Shown here: positions 8,949-17,665 of the stretch, piece after piece | Layout of the letters: every line of letters begins with the position of its first letter | Numbering within the stretch: the stretch's first letter is position 1 | Assembly (NCBI GenBank): GCA_017515325.1 | Contig: JAFWGA010000043.1 | Span: forward strand, 1-64,000 | Direction of reading: 5' to 3' | Length of the DNA stretch: 64,000 nucleotides | Source: Blautia sp. | GTDB lineage: Bacteria > Bacillota > Clostridia > Lachnospirales > Lachnospiraceae | Made by a program: the position numbers and the translations under genes | The notes under the pieces: generated by a model | Database searches by the model: none | What the model was told of the DNA's origin: nothing | The model's input: the letters and a program-made list of their open reading frames with translations, nothing else

Positions 8949-9935
8949 TCATATCGGATGCTTTAAGGCAAACTCCCTGCCATATTTCTCCAATTCGTCC
9001 TTTACGATCGCATCATTCCGTTTGTTGTAGCACTGTCCATTGGGAATGCCGGGATAAAATCTTCCTGCCGGACAATAGGTGTCAATGGCCCGTCTTGCTT
9101 CCTGGCGGATCAGTTCCTCAGACATTCCCTCCAGATCAATCTTCGGACCGTCCACGCCACCGACCATGGCCAGTTTTCCCTCGGTAATCCTCTGTATCTC
9201 AACGATATCATTCTGGGCGATGACACCTTGCCAGATGTCAATGCCGAGCTCCACCATATCCCTGACAATGGGCTGACAGATGCAGTCCGCATGATGCATA
9301 TAGATCATACCACAGTTATGGATGGTGTCAGAGATCTCCTGCTGCAGCGGTTTAATGATATCCCTCCACACAGCCGGGGGAAGAAAGACATTCTGCTTGG
9401 AGCCCCAGTCATCATGGTAGAAGATCACATCCGGATGAATTTTCTCGGCCATCAGCTTGATATAGGCTATCTTATAATCCGCCACGACTCTGAGCAGAGC
9501 CTTCATCTCATCCGGATACTCCATATAGTTCATCAGGGCGTCCTCCATCCCCATCAGGAAATGGGAACGTTCAAACAGTCCGCCAGAGAACATGAAGCCC
9601 ACAAACTTCTCTCTCCGATCCGTCTGATCAGCGACCTTCTGTGCCTGGGTAAAATCCAATCCCTCCAGTGAGGGAACCTTGAGGTATTCCTCCCACCTTT
9701 CGATATCCTTGATCACCTTATTTTCTTCCGTAATATAGGGATGCCGTCCCGGCGCACCTGGCATAAACTTCCAGACGGTTCCCCAGGCGTCGGCATATGG
9801 CTGTCCGTCCTGTGGTATCATCCCTTCCAGCAGCACAGGATCCGGAACCAGCTGCATAGCATTCATAAAATCCCCATAATAATCCGGCTGTTCATGGCGG
9901 AAGATCGCCATGGCATTTTCCCGCGGTGTCATCAT
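8949..9935 (-). CDS. Uroporphyrinogen decarboxylase-fold methyltransferase-like protein
   Basis: The 328-residue protein belongs to the UroD superfamily, in the branch with corrinoid-linked methyltransferases (MtaA/CmuA-like), not haem synthesis. It begins MTPRENAMAIFRHEQPD, as that branch does. Candidate zinc ligands are HNC at about residues 205-207 and a late cysteine in GIPNGQCYNK. FYHDDWGSKQNVF matches the family core. Two adjacent ATGs follow a GGGGG-rich ribosome site. No corrinoid protein or methyl acceptor gene lies nearby, so the substrate is unknown. O-demethylation of plant methoxy compounds is a guess from family and neighbourhood. Confidence 0.75.
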   Translation of the reverse strand: MMTPRENAMAIFRHEQPDYYGDFMNAMQLVPDPVLLEGMIPQDGQPYADAWGTVWKFMPGAPGRHPYITEENKVIKDIERWEEYLKVPSLEGLDFTQAQKVADQTDRREKFVGFMFSGGLFERSHFLMGMEDALMNYMEYPDEMKALLRVVADYKIAYIKLMAEKIHPDVIFYHDDWGSKQNVFLPPAVWRDIIKPLQQEISDTIHNCGMIYMHHADCICQPIVRDMVELGIDIWQGVIAQNDIVEIQRITEGKLAMVGGVDGPKIDLEGMSEELIRQEARRAIDTYCPAGRFYPGIPNGQCYNKRNDAIVKDELEKYGREFALKHPI

Positions 9936-10047
9936 TTGTCATTCCCCCTTTTCTTCCGGACTTTAGGCTGCACCGAATACAGGCAGCATAAACGAAACCA
10001 TAATGCCAGTATAGAGGATTTATGGGCAGGGATATATGTATCGTCAG

Positions 10048-10122
10048 CACAAAAATGACCGGGGAAAAGCCCTGTTTTTTTGTGCAAGTCCGCAGCTCGC
10101 AGCAGGTGCGAGCTGCGGACTT
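10048..10122 (-). terminator. Double hairpin downstream of dus
   Basis: A perfect 16-bp stem (10086-10101 with 10107-10122, 5-nt loop) overlaps the stop codon of the dus gene. On the minus strand it is followed by a second dyad (GCACAAAAA with TTTTTGTGC, enclosing GGG/CCC) that ends in a run of five T. The first hairpin alone has no U-tract, so termination probably occurs at the second. The rest of the gap to 9935 holds nothing recognisable. Confidence 0.5.
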
Positions 10123-11065
10123 AAGCCTTTACCGAAAATGCTTCATCTGCCGCCTGCCGATATTGATCCGGGCGAGTGGCTTTTCGTATCTTTTTCAGCT
10201 TTTTCTCCCTCGTCTCTTCCGGAAGCATATCTGAGAGGTAATACCATACCTCTTTCATTTTAAATACGGCATTTCTCTCCTCGCCATAGGCTTCACAATA
10301 TCCCTTATACAATTCCCGCTCATAGACGGACAGCTCTTCTGAGGTGACCCTATCCCCGCCTTTTATTTCCCTTACCAGGGCAGGATTCCTGACCAGTCCA
10401 CGCCCGATCATCACAGCACCCAGGGAGGGAAAGCTTTCCCTCAGCCGGCAGTAATGATCCACATCCGTAATATCCCCATTGTAGCACAAAGGAAGGGGAC
10501 AATGACTCATTGCCCAGGCAAAATACTCCAGCTTGGGCTGATTGCGATAGAAATCGGTCTGAATCCGGGGATGGATAATGAGCTCGCCGATAGGGTACCG
10601 ATTGAAGACAGGAAGAATGTCGTAAAATTCCTCAGGTCTCGTCAGACCCAATCGGGTTTTCACGGAGATGACCGGATCAGTGGATTTCAGCTGGAAATAT
10701 ACCTCCTGAAAAAAGGACTCCAATTCCTCCGGATCCGCCAGGAAGCCGCTTCCCTTTCGCTTGGGTACCACTGTCGCCGAGGGACAGCCCAGGTTCAGGT
10801 TCAGCTCCCCATAGCCCAGTCCCTTCACCAGGCGGGCCGTATGGACCAAAGCCTCCGCGTGATTGGTCAGTACCTGAGGCACCACGGGAAGATCTTTATT
10901 GTTCTGCGGATCAATCTCCTTCCTGTCACGGCTTTTTAACCCTCTTTTTTGCATAGGCGATACAAAAGGCGTCACGTATTTATCCAGCTTTCCAAACAGT
11001 CGGGAATGGACATTTCGGAAAACATAACCGGTGACCTCCTCCATGGGCGCCAGGTAGAATTTCAT
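10121..11065 (-). CDS. tRNA-dihydrouridine synthase
   Basis: The 314-residue FMN-dependent enzyme reduces uridines in tRNA. The N-terminus YLAPMEEVT and the active-site segment LNLGCPS (catalytic Cys) are typical, as are SVKTRLG and the phosphate-binding GDITDVD and MIGRGLVRNPAL. It is of the shorter bacterial type; which D-loop position it modifies cannot be assigned. GAGGAG lies just upstream of the ATG. It sits 124 bp behind the lipid kinase gene, in the same direction, with a hairpin-forming repeat in the gap. Confidence 0.93.
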   Translation of the reverse strand: MKFYLAPMEEVTGYVFRNVHSRLFGKLDKYVTPFVSPMQKRGLKSRDRKEIDPQNNKDLPVVPQVLTNHAEALVHTARLVKGLGYGELNLNLGCPSATVVPKRKGSGFLADPEELESFFQEVYFQLKSTDPVISVKTRLGLTRPEEFYDILPVFNRYPIGELIIHPRIQTDFYRNQPKLEYFAWAMSHCPLPLCYNGDITDVDHYCRLRESFPSLGAVMIGRGLVRNPALVREIKGGDRVTSEELSVYERELYKGYCEAYGEERNAVFKMKEVWYYLSDMLPEETREKKLKKIRKATRPDQYRQAADEAFSVKA

Positions 11066-11115
11066 TTCTGTCTCCTCTTAGCATAAACTGATCGTATCCG
11101 TGAAGGAATGCTTTT

Positions 11116-11189
11116 ATCGTATGCGCATTTATTTCGGCCTATCCGGTCACTCAAGCGACCGAACCCAACAGCGAATATACGGCGCATTT
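11116..11189 (-). repeat. Leader repeat copy (lipid kinase-dus gap)
   Basis: The gap before dus contains CGTATGCGCA at 11118-11127 and GGCGCA near 11181, the boundary words also found before kdgF. Between them CGGTC and GACCG can form a 5-bp stem. On the minus strand the element ends in TGCGCATACGAT, about 40 nt before the ribosome site. Confidence 0.5.
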
Positions 11190-12188
11190 TTACAGTAACT
11201 CCAGAATCCCATGGTGAATCTTTACTGTCACTTGGGATGTCTGACCGAGTACTTCTCCGTCGGTATGGAGATAGACAGCTTCCTCTGTGGTAATTGATAT
11301 TGTTTCTCCCTGGCGGACGGTTACTCCCCTATGTTTCACATGGTTCCCCTTCTTTGCCGTCGGGACAAGAAGGAAGAAGCGCAGGCGTCCGATGTCTGAG
11401 GCTACACATAGGTCGATTTTGCCGTCCTGTCCCTTGGCTTCAGGGCAGAAAAGGAAGCCGCCCCCTTCATAGCCATGATTCATGCAGACGGCGAAGAGGG
11501 TTTTCCCGAAGGAAAGGCTTTCCGTGATCCCCTGGCTTGTCACTTCTATCCGAAAGGGAAGCAGGCGGGTCGTCAGGATCAGCCGAACGGCCACGCCCAG
11601 ATAGATCAGCTTTCCCATGTGGAAGCGATTGAGCAGTTTTTTATATGGGGATCTTTCCACGCCGGCACAGGATGCGGCATCAAAGCCCATACCGGCAGAA
11701 ACGAGGAAGAATCGCTTTTTCTCTTCTCCTGTCCGGGCATCCGCATAGCTAACCTCACCCAGATCAAGCTTTCCCTTTTTCTCCCCGGCAAGGATTCTCG
11801 CGGCGGCATCCTGAGGGGTACGAATACCGATTGCCCGTGCAAAATCATTGCTTGAGCCTGTGGGCAGGTAGCCGATCCTGACCTGTGAAAAGTCTTCAAT
11901 CCCGTTTAGGACCTCATTCAGGGTTCCGTCCCCTCCCAGTACCAAAAAGGTCTGGGGCGACGACCTTTCTGTCTGTCCTTCCTGCTCCCGGCACAAATCC
12001 TGAGCCAGCCGGGCCAGACCACAATCCAATGAGGACATATGTACCTGACAGTTCCAACCGGCCGCCAGAAAGGAGGGAGCCAGTTTCTCCCACACCTTTA
12101 CACTGTAGCCGGACTGGCTTGCAGGATTGATCAGTACATGCACCACTTGAGTCGCCGCGTCTTCCTCTACACTACCATGATATTCCAT
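11190..12188 (-). CDS. Diacylglycerol/lipid kinase family protein (YegS/DgkB type)
   Basis: The protein of about 332 residues has the diacylglycerol kinase catalytic fold. INPASQSG resembles the nucleotide-binding start, LGGDGTLNEVLNG is the GGDGT signature and LPTGSSNDFAR is the following conserved loop. DgkB-type enzymes phosphorylate diacylglycerol at the membrane for phospholipid turnover. The ATG at 12188 is preferred because GGAG lies 6 nt upstream; the frame extends four codons further to a TTG at 12200. The 155 bp to uxuB hold only a partial leader-repeat word (CGTATGCACAC, near 12311). Confidence 0.88.
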   Translation of the reverse strand: MEYHGSVEEDAATQVVHVLINPASQSGYSVKVWEKLAPSFLAAGWNCQVHMSSLDCGLARLAQDLCREQEGQTERSSPQTFLVLGGDGTLNEVLNGIEDFSQVRIGYLPTGSSNDFARAIGIRTPQDAAARILAGEKKGKLDLGEVSYADARTGEEKKRFFLVSAGMGFDAASCAGVERSPYKKLLNRFHMGKLIYLGVAVRLILTTRLLPFRIEVTSQGITESLSFGKTLFAVCMNHGYEGGGFLFCPEAKGQDGKIDLCVASDIGRLRFFLLVPTAKKGNHVKHRGVTVRQGETISITTEEAVYLHTDGEVLGQTSQVTVKIHHGILELL

Positions 12189-12355
12189 TACTGTCTCCAA
12201 TCAGGGATATGCCTGCTGTCATCCCAAGGTGCCTGATATCTTTCACTCTTCCATACAGAAATGAGCCAGAAGATGATTTATCCTCTGACCCAATCTGTTT
12301 TTCGTATGCACACGATTTTACTATAGCTTGTTTAGGCTGCCTGTTTCCGGGATTT

Positions 12356-13993
12356 TCAAGCCTTGATATATTTAATCAAGGTAGCCCGTACCGCGCCGGG
12401 GCCTTTCAGCTCTTCCTCCAGGAAGCCTTCTATCTTTTCCCCAATACCGGCCTGGTAAAGGTCACTGCCAAAAATATTGGCATTGGAGAGAATGGGCTGC
12501 ACCTTCTTGTGGATCTTCGGCTGTGTATCTCCCAGTGCCAATCCATCCAGAGCCGCTGTCAGCTCCTCAAGCATGGGATCTGAAGACCGCTCAAAGGCCT
12601 CCCCCTTGTCATTCACGCCAACCAGATAGCGAAGCCAGCCTGCAATAGCCAGCGGAATCGCTTGCAGGGCGGAAGCATTGCCATTTTTTTCGACATAGGA
12701 CTTGATGGTCTCTCCGTAGCGGATTCCCACCTTCTGGGAAGTATCCGTGGCAATGCGCTGGGGGGTGTCAGGCATGAAGGGATTGGGCAGACGCACCTCG
12801 ATCACTTCCTGAACGAAATCCTTGGGAGACAGGATACCAGGGTCTGTCACCACGGGCATCCCCTCTACCGGACCGATCCGGTTGACCAGTTCCTTCAGCT
12901 CTTTGTCCTTCATCTCGTCCGCAATCAGCTCATAACCCAGCAGGCATCCATAGACTGCCAGTGCCGTATGAAGAGGATTCAGACAGGTGGTCACCTTCAT
13001 GCGCTCCACCTTGTTCACCGTATCCCTGTCCGTCATGTACACCCCGGCCTTTTCCAGGGCAGGACGACCATTGGGGAACTTATCCTCAATCACCAGGTAC
13101 TGAGGCCCCTCTGCATTGACAAAGGGGGCAATATAGGTTCGCTTCGAGGTGATAACCGGCGCTATATTTTCCAGTCCCAGCTTCTCCAGTTCCGCCTGTA
13201 CAGAAGGAGACGGGCGGGGGGTGATCTTGTCGATCATGGACCAGGGGAAGGCCACCTGGGATTCATCCTTTAGCCAGGCGGAAAATTCGGCGGGCACAAA
13301 GCCCTTCTCCTGCCAGAGCCTGGCCATCTCCGTGATGGAATTCATCAGTTTTTCCCCGTTGTGGGAGCAGTTGTCCATGGAAACCACGGCCAGAGGATAT
13401 TTGCCTGCCCGGTAGCGCTCGTACAGAAGCGCTGTCACGATGGACATGGCAGAATTGTAGGCCGGAGCCTGCTGGCCTTCCTTGGCCGGGCCGGCATCAA
13501 TATCCGCCTGCACAAAGGGGAAGAAAGCACCCGCCGCATTCTTAAGCTCATAGCCCTTCTCTGTGATGGTGAAGGATACCATCTGCAGTCCCGGATCCGT
13601 AAAAATACAGCGAAGGCGTTCCCAGTTTTCCGGGACTCCCGTCTGTGCCTTGATTGCTTCTGTCAGAGACCCTATCACCTGCTTTTTTGTAGAGCCGTCC
13701 GCCATAAGGGTCACTCCCAGCACCAGGTTGTCATAGGGCTTGTAGATCTGATCCACTACGTCAAAGTCAAAGGATTCCACACAGGTGATGCCTTTATCCA
13801 ATGCCCCTTCCGTGATCAGACTGTCTGCAATCCCACCGATAAAAATACGGAAAATATTACCGATGCCGAAATGAACCCATACCGGAGCCTGTTTCGTGCG
13901 GTCTGCAACAGCGCAGATATCATATGCCGGAAGAGTGATCCCTGCGGCTTCCCATTCTTCTCTTTTCTGAAGTCCTTCCAGTGAAAGCCTCAT
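12356..13993 (-). CDS. uxuB: Fructuronate reductase (mannitol dehydrogenase family)
   Basis: The 545-residue NAD(P)-dependent long-chain dehydrogenase should reduce D-fructuronate to D-mannonate, or run the reverse reaction. HFGIGNIFR is the N-terminal nucleotide-binding segment. SMDNCSHNGEKL and the stretch LNPLHTALAVYG match the mannitol dehydrogenase family core. It begins 17 bp after uxuA, with AGGAGG upstream; the frame extends 18 codons further but that part overlaps uxuA. It is the last gene of the uronate operon. At about 540 residues it belongs to the longer Firmicutes form rather than the 486-residue E. coli UxuB. Confidence 0.88.
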   Translation of the reverse strand: MRLSLEGLQKREEWEAAGITLPAYDICAVADRTKQAPVWVHFGIGNIFRIFIGGIADSLITEGALDKGITCVESFDFDVVDQIYKPYDNLVLGVTLMADGSTKKQVIGSLTEAIKAQTGVPENWERLRCIFTDPGLQMVSFTITEKGYELKNAAGAFFPFVQADIDAGPAKEGQQAPAYNSAMSIVTALLYERYRAGKYPLAVVSMDNCSHNGEKLMNSITEMARLWQEKGFVPAEFSAWLKDESQVAFPWSMIDKITPRPSPSVQAELEKLGLENIAPVITSKRTYIAPFVNAEGPQYLVIEDKFPNGRPALEKAGVYMTDRDTVNKVERMKVTTCLNPLHTALAVYGCLLGYELIADEMKDKELKELVNRIGPVEGMPVVTDPGILSPKDFVQEVIEVRLPNPFMPDTPQRIATDTSQKVGIRYGETIKSYVEKNGNASALQAIPLAIAGWLRYLVGVNDKGEAFERSSDPMLEELTAALDGLALGDTQPKIHKKVQPILSNANIFGSDLYQAGIGEKIEGFLEEELKGPGAVRATLIKYIKA

Positions 13994-14010
13994 AGTCTTC
14001 TGATATCCTC

Positions 14011-15096
14011 CTATCCTCTCTTTGCATTTTTGTCGATCGCTTCCCACAGGCCCTGGATATAAGTAGCGCCAAGGGCTCTGTCATAAAGACCGTAACCGGG
14101 CATAGCCTTTTCTCCCCAGATCATACGACCATGGTCGGGACGGATGGGACCGTCAAAGCCGGTCTCATAAAGAGCCTTCACGATCTCATACATATCGAAA
14201 TTACCGTCAGCGGAGATATGGCAGGCTTCCTCAAAGTCATAATTCTCCCTTGAGGTATCGTTAAAATGCAGGTTTCGCACATGGGCAAAGTGGACACGTC
14301 CTTTCAGGACACGGATCATGTGCGGCAGGTCATTGGCCAGATTCGTACCGTAGGAACCGGAGCAGAAGGTGACACCATTGTGTACGTCATCCACTGCCTT
14401 CATCAGCCGCAGGATATTCTCCTCGGAATTGATGATACGGGTAAGGCCGAACACACTCCAGGCAGGGTCATCCGGGTGGATTGCCATCTTAATGTCATAC
14501 TTGTTGCATACCGGCATGATAGCCTTAAGGAAATAAACCAGGTTTTCAAAAAGCTTTTCCCCGTCTACCGCCTTGTACATTTCAAACAGCTCCGTCACCT
14601 TGGCCATGCGCTCCGGTTCCCAGCCTGGAAGAACGGTACCGCCGGACATTTTTTCCATGGATGCTGCCAGATCATTGGGATCGATGGCATCTATCGCCTT
14701 CTGGTTATAGGCCAGCACCGTCGAGCCATCCGCGCGGACACGCGCCAGCTCTGTCCTGGTCCAGTCAAATACCGGCATAAAATTGTAGCATACCAGATGG
14801 ATGTCTTCCTTTCCCAGGTTCTCCAGGGTCTCAATGTAATTGGCGATATATTTATCCCTGTCGGCGTCTCCCACCTTGATGGAATCACAGACATTCACAC
14901 TCTCGATCCCTGAAAGACGCAGGCCGGCTGCTTCCACCTCTTCCTTCAGGGCATGGATGGCTTCCTGTGTCCAGACCTCTCCCGGTGTCGTGTCGTAAAG
15001 AGTTGTAATGACACCCGTCACCCCGGGCACCTGCCGAATCTGTTCCAGCGTAACGGTATCGAATTTTGATCCGTACCAACGCATTGTCATTTCCAT
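14011..15096 (-). CDS. uxuA: Mannonate dehydratase
   Basis: The 361-residue TIM-barrel enzyme dehydrates D-mannonate to 2-keto-3-deoxygluconate. The start MRWYG, the segment CYNFMPVFDWTRTEL, the metal-binding AIHPDDPAW and the late RPDHGRMIWGE are all hallmarks of UxuA. AAGGAG lies 7 nt from the ATG. It sits between kdgF and uxuB on one strand, with a 52-bp gap to kdgF, so the three are probably co-transcribed. Confidence 0.96.
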   Translation of the reverse strand: MEMTMRWYGSKFDTVTLEQIRQVPGVTGVITTLYDTTPGEVWTQEAIHALKEEVEAAGLRLSGIESVNVCDSIKVGDADRDKYIANYIETLENLGKEDIHLVCYNFMPVFDWTRTELARVRADGSTVLAYNQKAIDAIDPNDLAASMEKMSGGTVLPGWEPERMAKVTELFEMYKAVDGEKLFENLVYFLKAIMPVCNKYDIKMAIHPDDPAWSVFGLTRIINSEENILRLMKAVDDVHNGVTFCSGSYGTNLANDLPHMIRVLKGRVHFAHVRNLHFNDTSRENYDFEEACHISADGNFDMYEIVKALYETGFDGPIRPDHGRMIWGEKAMPGYGLYDRALGATYIQGLWEAIDKNAKRG

Positions 15097-15148
15097 AATG
15101 AATCTCCTTTAGAAAAAAAAAGAGGAACTGTTTCGTCGACGTCCACAC

Positions 15149-15472
15149 TCAGACAAAATCCTCACGCATCGGTGTAAAGATATCCAGCAGCTTCGTGTCC
15201 TCCAGAATTTCTACCCCATGGATGACGTTTGGGGCGACATAATAGGTGTCGCCAGACTGTAGAACCTGATCCGCCTGCCCCTCCTCCTGGAAAATCAGAC
15301 GGCCTGAAACAATATAGCCGATCTGTTCATGCGGATGGGAATGCTTCGCTCCCACTGCCCCCTTGGGAAAGACCAGCTCCGCTGCCATCAGATTTTTGCT
15401 GTAGGAGAGTATTTTGCGGGATACTCCTCCCCCGATATCAGAAGGAACAACCGCTTTATTTTCTGTAAACAT
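15149..15472 (-). CDS. kdgF: KdgF-like cupin, unsaturated uronate processing
   Basis: This single-domain cupin of 107 residues has the metal ligands HSHPHEQIG and a downstream histidine in NVIHGVE. Similar KdgF proteins speed the opening of 4,5-unsaturated uronates released by polysaccharide lyases. Placement between the TRAP permease and uxuA supports this use. The start follows GAGGAG. Other small cupins look alike, so the assignment rests on context as much as sequence. Confidence 0.75.
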   Translation of the reverse strand: MFTENKAVVPSDIGGGVSRKILSYSKNLMAAELVFPKGAVGAKHSHPHEQIGYIVSGRLIFQEEGQADQVLQSGDTYYVAPNVIHGVEILEDTKLLDIFTPMREDFV

Positions 15473-15488
15473 GGTTTTTCTCCTCTTA

Positions 15489-15560
15489 ATCGTATGCGCA
15501 CAGATTTACCACGGAATTATGCCTCTTGCGGCGGCGTAAATGCGGCGCATGTTATTCCGT
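15489..15560 (-). repeat. Leader repeat copy before kdgF
   Basis: The stretch 15512-15549 matches 33705-33742 at 30 of 38 positions with no gaps. It lies in the gap between the TRAP permease stop and the kdgF ribosome site. On the minus strand it finishes with TGCGCATACGAT a few bases before GAGGAG. CGGAAT and ATTCCG flank the core and could pair. Confidence 0.65.
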
Positions 15561-15576
15561 TAACATCTCCTGAATC

Positions 15577-16878
15577 TTATACCAGGGCTCCTGTCAGCTT
15601 AGGCAGCCACAGACTGATGCCCGGTACAAAGGAAATAAGCAGCAAGGCGATAATCATGCAGATATAGAAGGGCAAGGTTGCCTTTACAACCTTTTCCATC
15701 GGTCTTTTCGCCACTGCGGAGCCGATAAAGAGAACGGCGCCTACCGGCGGAGTCAGAAGACCGATACCGCAGTTCAGAACCATCATAATACCAAACTGAA
15801 TCGGATGCAGTCCGGCACTCTGGGCTACAGGCAGAAGGATTGGGGTAGCGATCAGAATGATAGGAGCCATATCCATAATCATGCCCAGGATCAGCAGGAT
15901 GAGATTCAGCAGAAGGATAACGACAATCCGGTTGCTGGAAACGCTGGTGATCAGGTTGGCAGCCTTGGCCGGAACATGGAGCAGGGTAAGGCAGTTGCCA
16001 AAGGCCGCACTCATGGCAATCAGGATCAACACGATCGACAGTGTCTCGATGCACTGCTCCAGGCTCTTCCATACCCCCTTCCAGTTCAGTCCTCTGTAAA
16101 CGAAGACAGAGATAAAGAGAGAATAGACAACAGCGATAGCGGCAGATTCCGTAGCGGTGAAGAGACCGCCAACCACACCGACCACAACGATCAGAACAGC
16201 CAGAAGGGCCCAGATCGATTTTGCAATCTGTTTGACAAAATTGGTGATGGAAAAGGGTTCCCCTTTGGGATAATTATTTTTAACCGAAAGGATATAGGAG
16301 CCCACCATCAGGGAAATCGCAAGAAGAGCTCCCGGCAGATAGCCTGCCATGAAAAGAGCTCCTACAGACACGCCGCCGGCCGTGGTAGCATAGATAACCA
16401 TATTATGGCTTGGCGGCACCAGCAGGCCTTCACAGGAGGAGGTGATGGTAACAGCCGTTGAAAAGTCAGGATCATAGCCCTCATCCACCATCATGGGAAT
16501 CAGGATAGAGCCAAGAGAAGCGGTATCCGCAGAAGCAGAGCCGGAGATACCGCCGAAGAAATAGGAAGCCACGATGTTTACCATGGCAAGACCGCCGCGC
16601 ATCCAGCCGACCAGAGAGTTGGCCAGGGCAATCAGCTTGTCAGAAATTCCGCCGGTTCCCATGAGCACGCCCATGGTGATGAAGAAGGGAACTGCCATCA
16701 GGGAGAAGGACCACACGCCCTTCACCATCTGCTGGGGCAGAGATACCAGGTTCTGGCCCATGGAAAGCATGCACAGGATGGTGGAAATCCCTACCGCGTA
16801 GGCGATGGGGAAGCGGATAATAACCATAATGAAGAAGCTGCCTAACAGGATGATCGTTGATACTGTTTCCGGACTCAT
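15577..16878 (-). CDS. TRAP transporter large permease (DctM type)
   Basis: The 433-residue protein is almost entirely hydrophobic, with about 12 membrane segments, and carries the DctM signature GGISGSASADTASLG followed by SCEGLLVPPSHN. It forms the ion-coupled channel of a tripartite TRAP importer with the DctQ and DctP partners encoded upstream. The start codon overlaps the DctQ stop (TAATG). The co-transcribed kdgF, uxuA and uxuB point to a uronate or related acid as cargo. Confidence 0.93.
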   Translation of the reverse strand: MSPETVSTIILLGSFFIMVIIRFPIAYAVGISTILCMLSMGQNLVSLPQQMVKGVWSFSLMAVPFFITMGVLMGTGGISDKLIALANSLVGWMRGGLAMVNIVASYFFGGISGSASADTASLGSILIPMMVDEGYDPDFSTAVTITSSCEGLLVPPSHNMVIYATTAGGVSVGALFMAGYLPGALLAISLMVGSYILSVKNNYPKGEPFSITNFVKQIAKSIWALLAVLIVVVGVVGGLFTATESAAIAVVYSLFISVFVYRGLNWKGVWKSLEQCIETLSIVLILIAMSAAFGNCLTLLHVPAKAANLITSVSSNRIVVILLLNLILLILGMIMDMAPIILIATPILLPVAQSAGLHPIQFGIMMVLNCGIGLLTPPVGAVLFIGSAVAKRPMEKVVKATLPFYICMIIALLLISFVPGISLWLPKLTGALV

Positions 16879-17417
16879 TATTTAGACACCTCCTTATTGT
16901 CTTCCTTCACAAAGAGTTCTTCAATATGAAGAAAAATCTGCTCCAGTTCAAAAATGATCATGCCAATGCCTGCCACCGGAATCGGCAGATACTGCCAGAA
17001 TTTGCTCAGGGTGGGGATAGAAGCATATTTGCCCCGAATACTAAGCGGGGAATAGCAGAATTTTAAACCATAGACCACCAGAACCACGCCAAGCGCGAGA
17101 ACGGCCAAATCAGCCAGAATATCGGAAACCAGAAGAACCTTCTTGGGAAGATAGGAATCAAAGGCTGTCATACGGATATGGGCACGTTTGCGAATGGCAA
17201 GTGTAGCTGAAAGCACAGCCATATAGGCCATCAGGGTCAGGACGACCTCCTCACTCCAGTGAGGGTCGGTGATAAAGGGAATATAGCGGCCGGCAACAGC
17301 CCAGGAGGTAATGACAATATCGCCGATGAGCAAAAGCTTGCAGATGAACATGATGATTTTGTAAGTCCAGTCATAGACAGGCTTGATTTTTTTTAGTGTT
17401 GTAAAAAAAGCAGGCAT
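16878..17417 (-). CDS. TRAP transporter small permease (DctQ type)
   Basis: The protein of 179 residues has four predicted membrane segments and the HWSEEVVLTLMAYMAVLSA block typical of DctQ, followed by RKRAHIRM. It anchors the large permease in TRAP importers. The ATG at 17417 follows AAGGGG by 6 nt. The frame is open for another 60 codons upstream, but that extension is low-complexity and crosses a terminator, so it is not used. It overlaps the DctM gene by one base. Confidence 0.9.
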   Translation of the reverse strand: MPAFFTTLKKIKPVYDWTYKIIMFICKLLLIGDIVITSWAVAGRYIPFITDPHWSEEVVLTLMAYMAVLSATLAIRKRAHIRMTAFDSYLPKKVLLVSDILADLAVLALGVVLVVYGLKFCYSPLSIRGKYASIPTLSKFWQYLPIPVAGIGMIIFELEQIFLHIEELFVKEDNKEVSK

Positions 17418-17477
17418 ATAAAACCCCTTTCTTAATCGCCGCATAGACAAATCAATCGACTGCCGGGCGGCTCTGCG

Positions 17478-17513
17478 AAAAAAAGGGGCGCAGGGACTTG
17501 CCCCCACGCCCCT
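17478..17513 (-). terminator. Intra-operon terminator after the TRAP binding-protein gene
   Basis: A GC-rich hairpin (AGGGGCG with CGCCCCT plus an inner GGG/CCC) is followed on the minus strand by seven T (17484-17478). It stands between dctP and dctQ. Partial readthrough would give more binding protein than permease, a common arrangement for such operons. Confidence 0.75.
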
Positions 17514-17665
17514 CAGGCTTGAATCATTCCTATGAGGATTCGTTTCTTGACGATAGCTGCCAGGCACGAACTGCTTTTCTGCTACCGTAACCAACAAACC
17601 GTTTTGGTTTTGATTCGGCAGTATTCGTGAGCATATGCGAGGCAGAGGAGTAAAATAGCAAAGCC

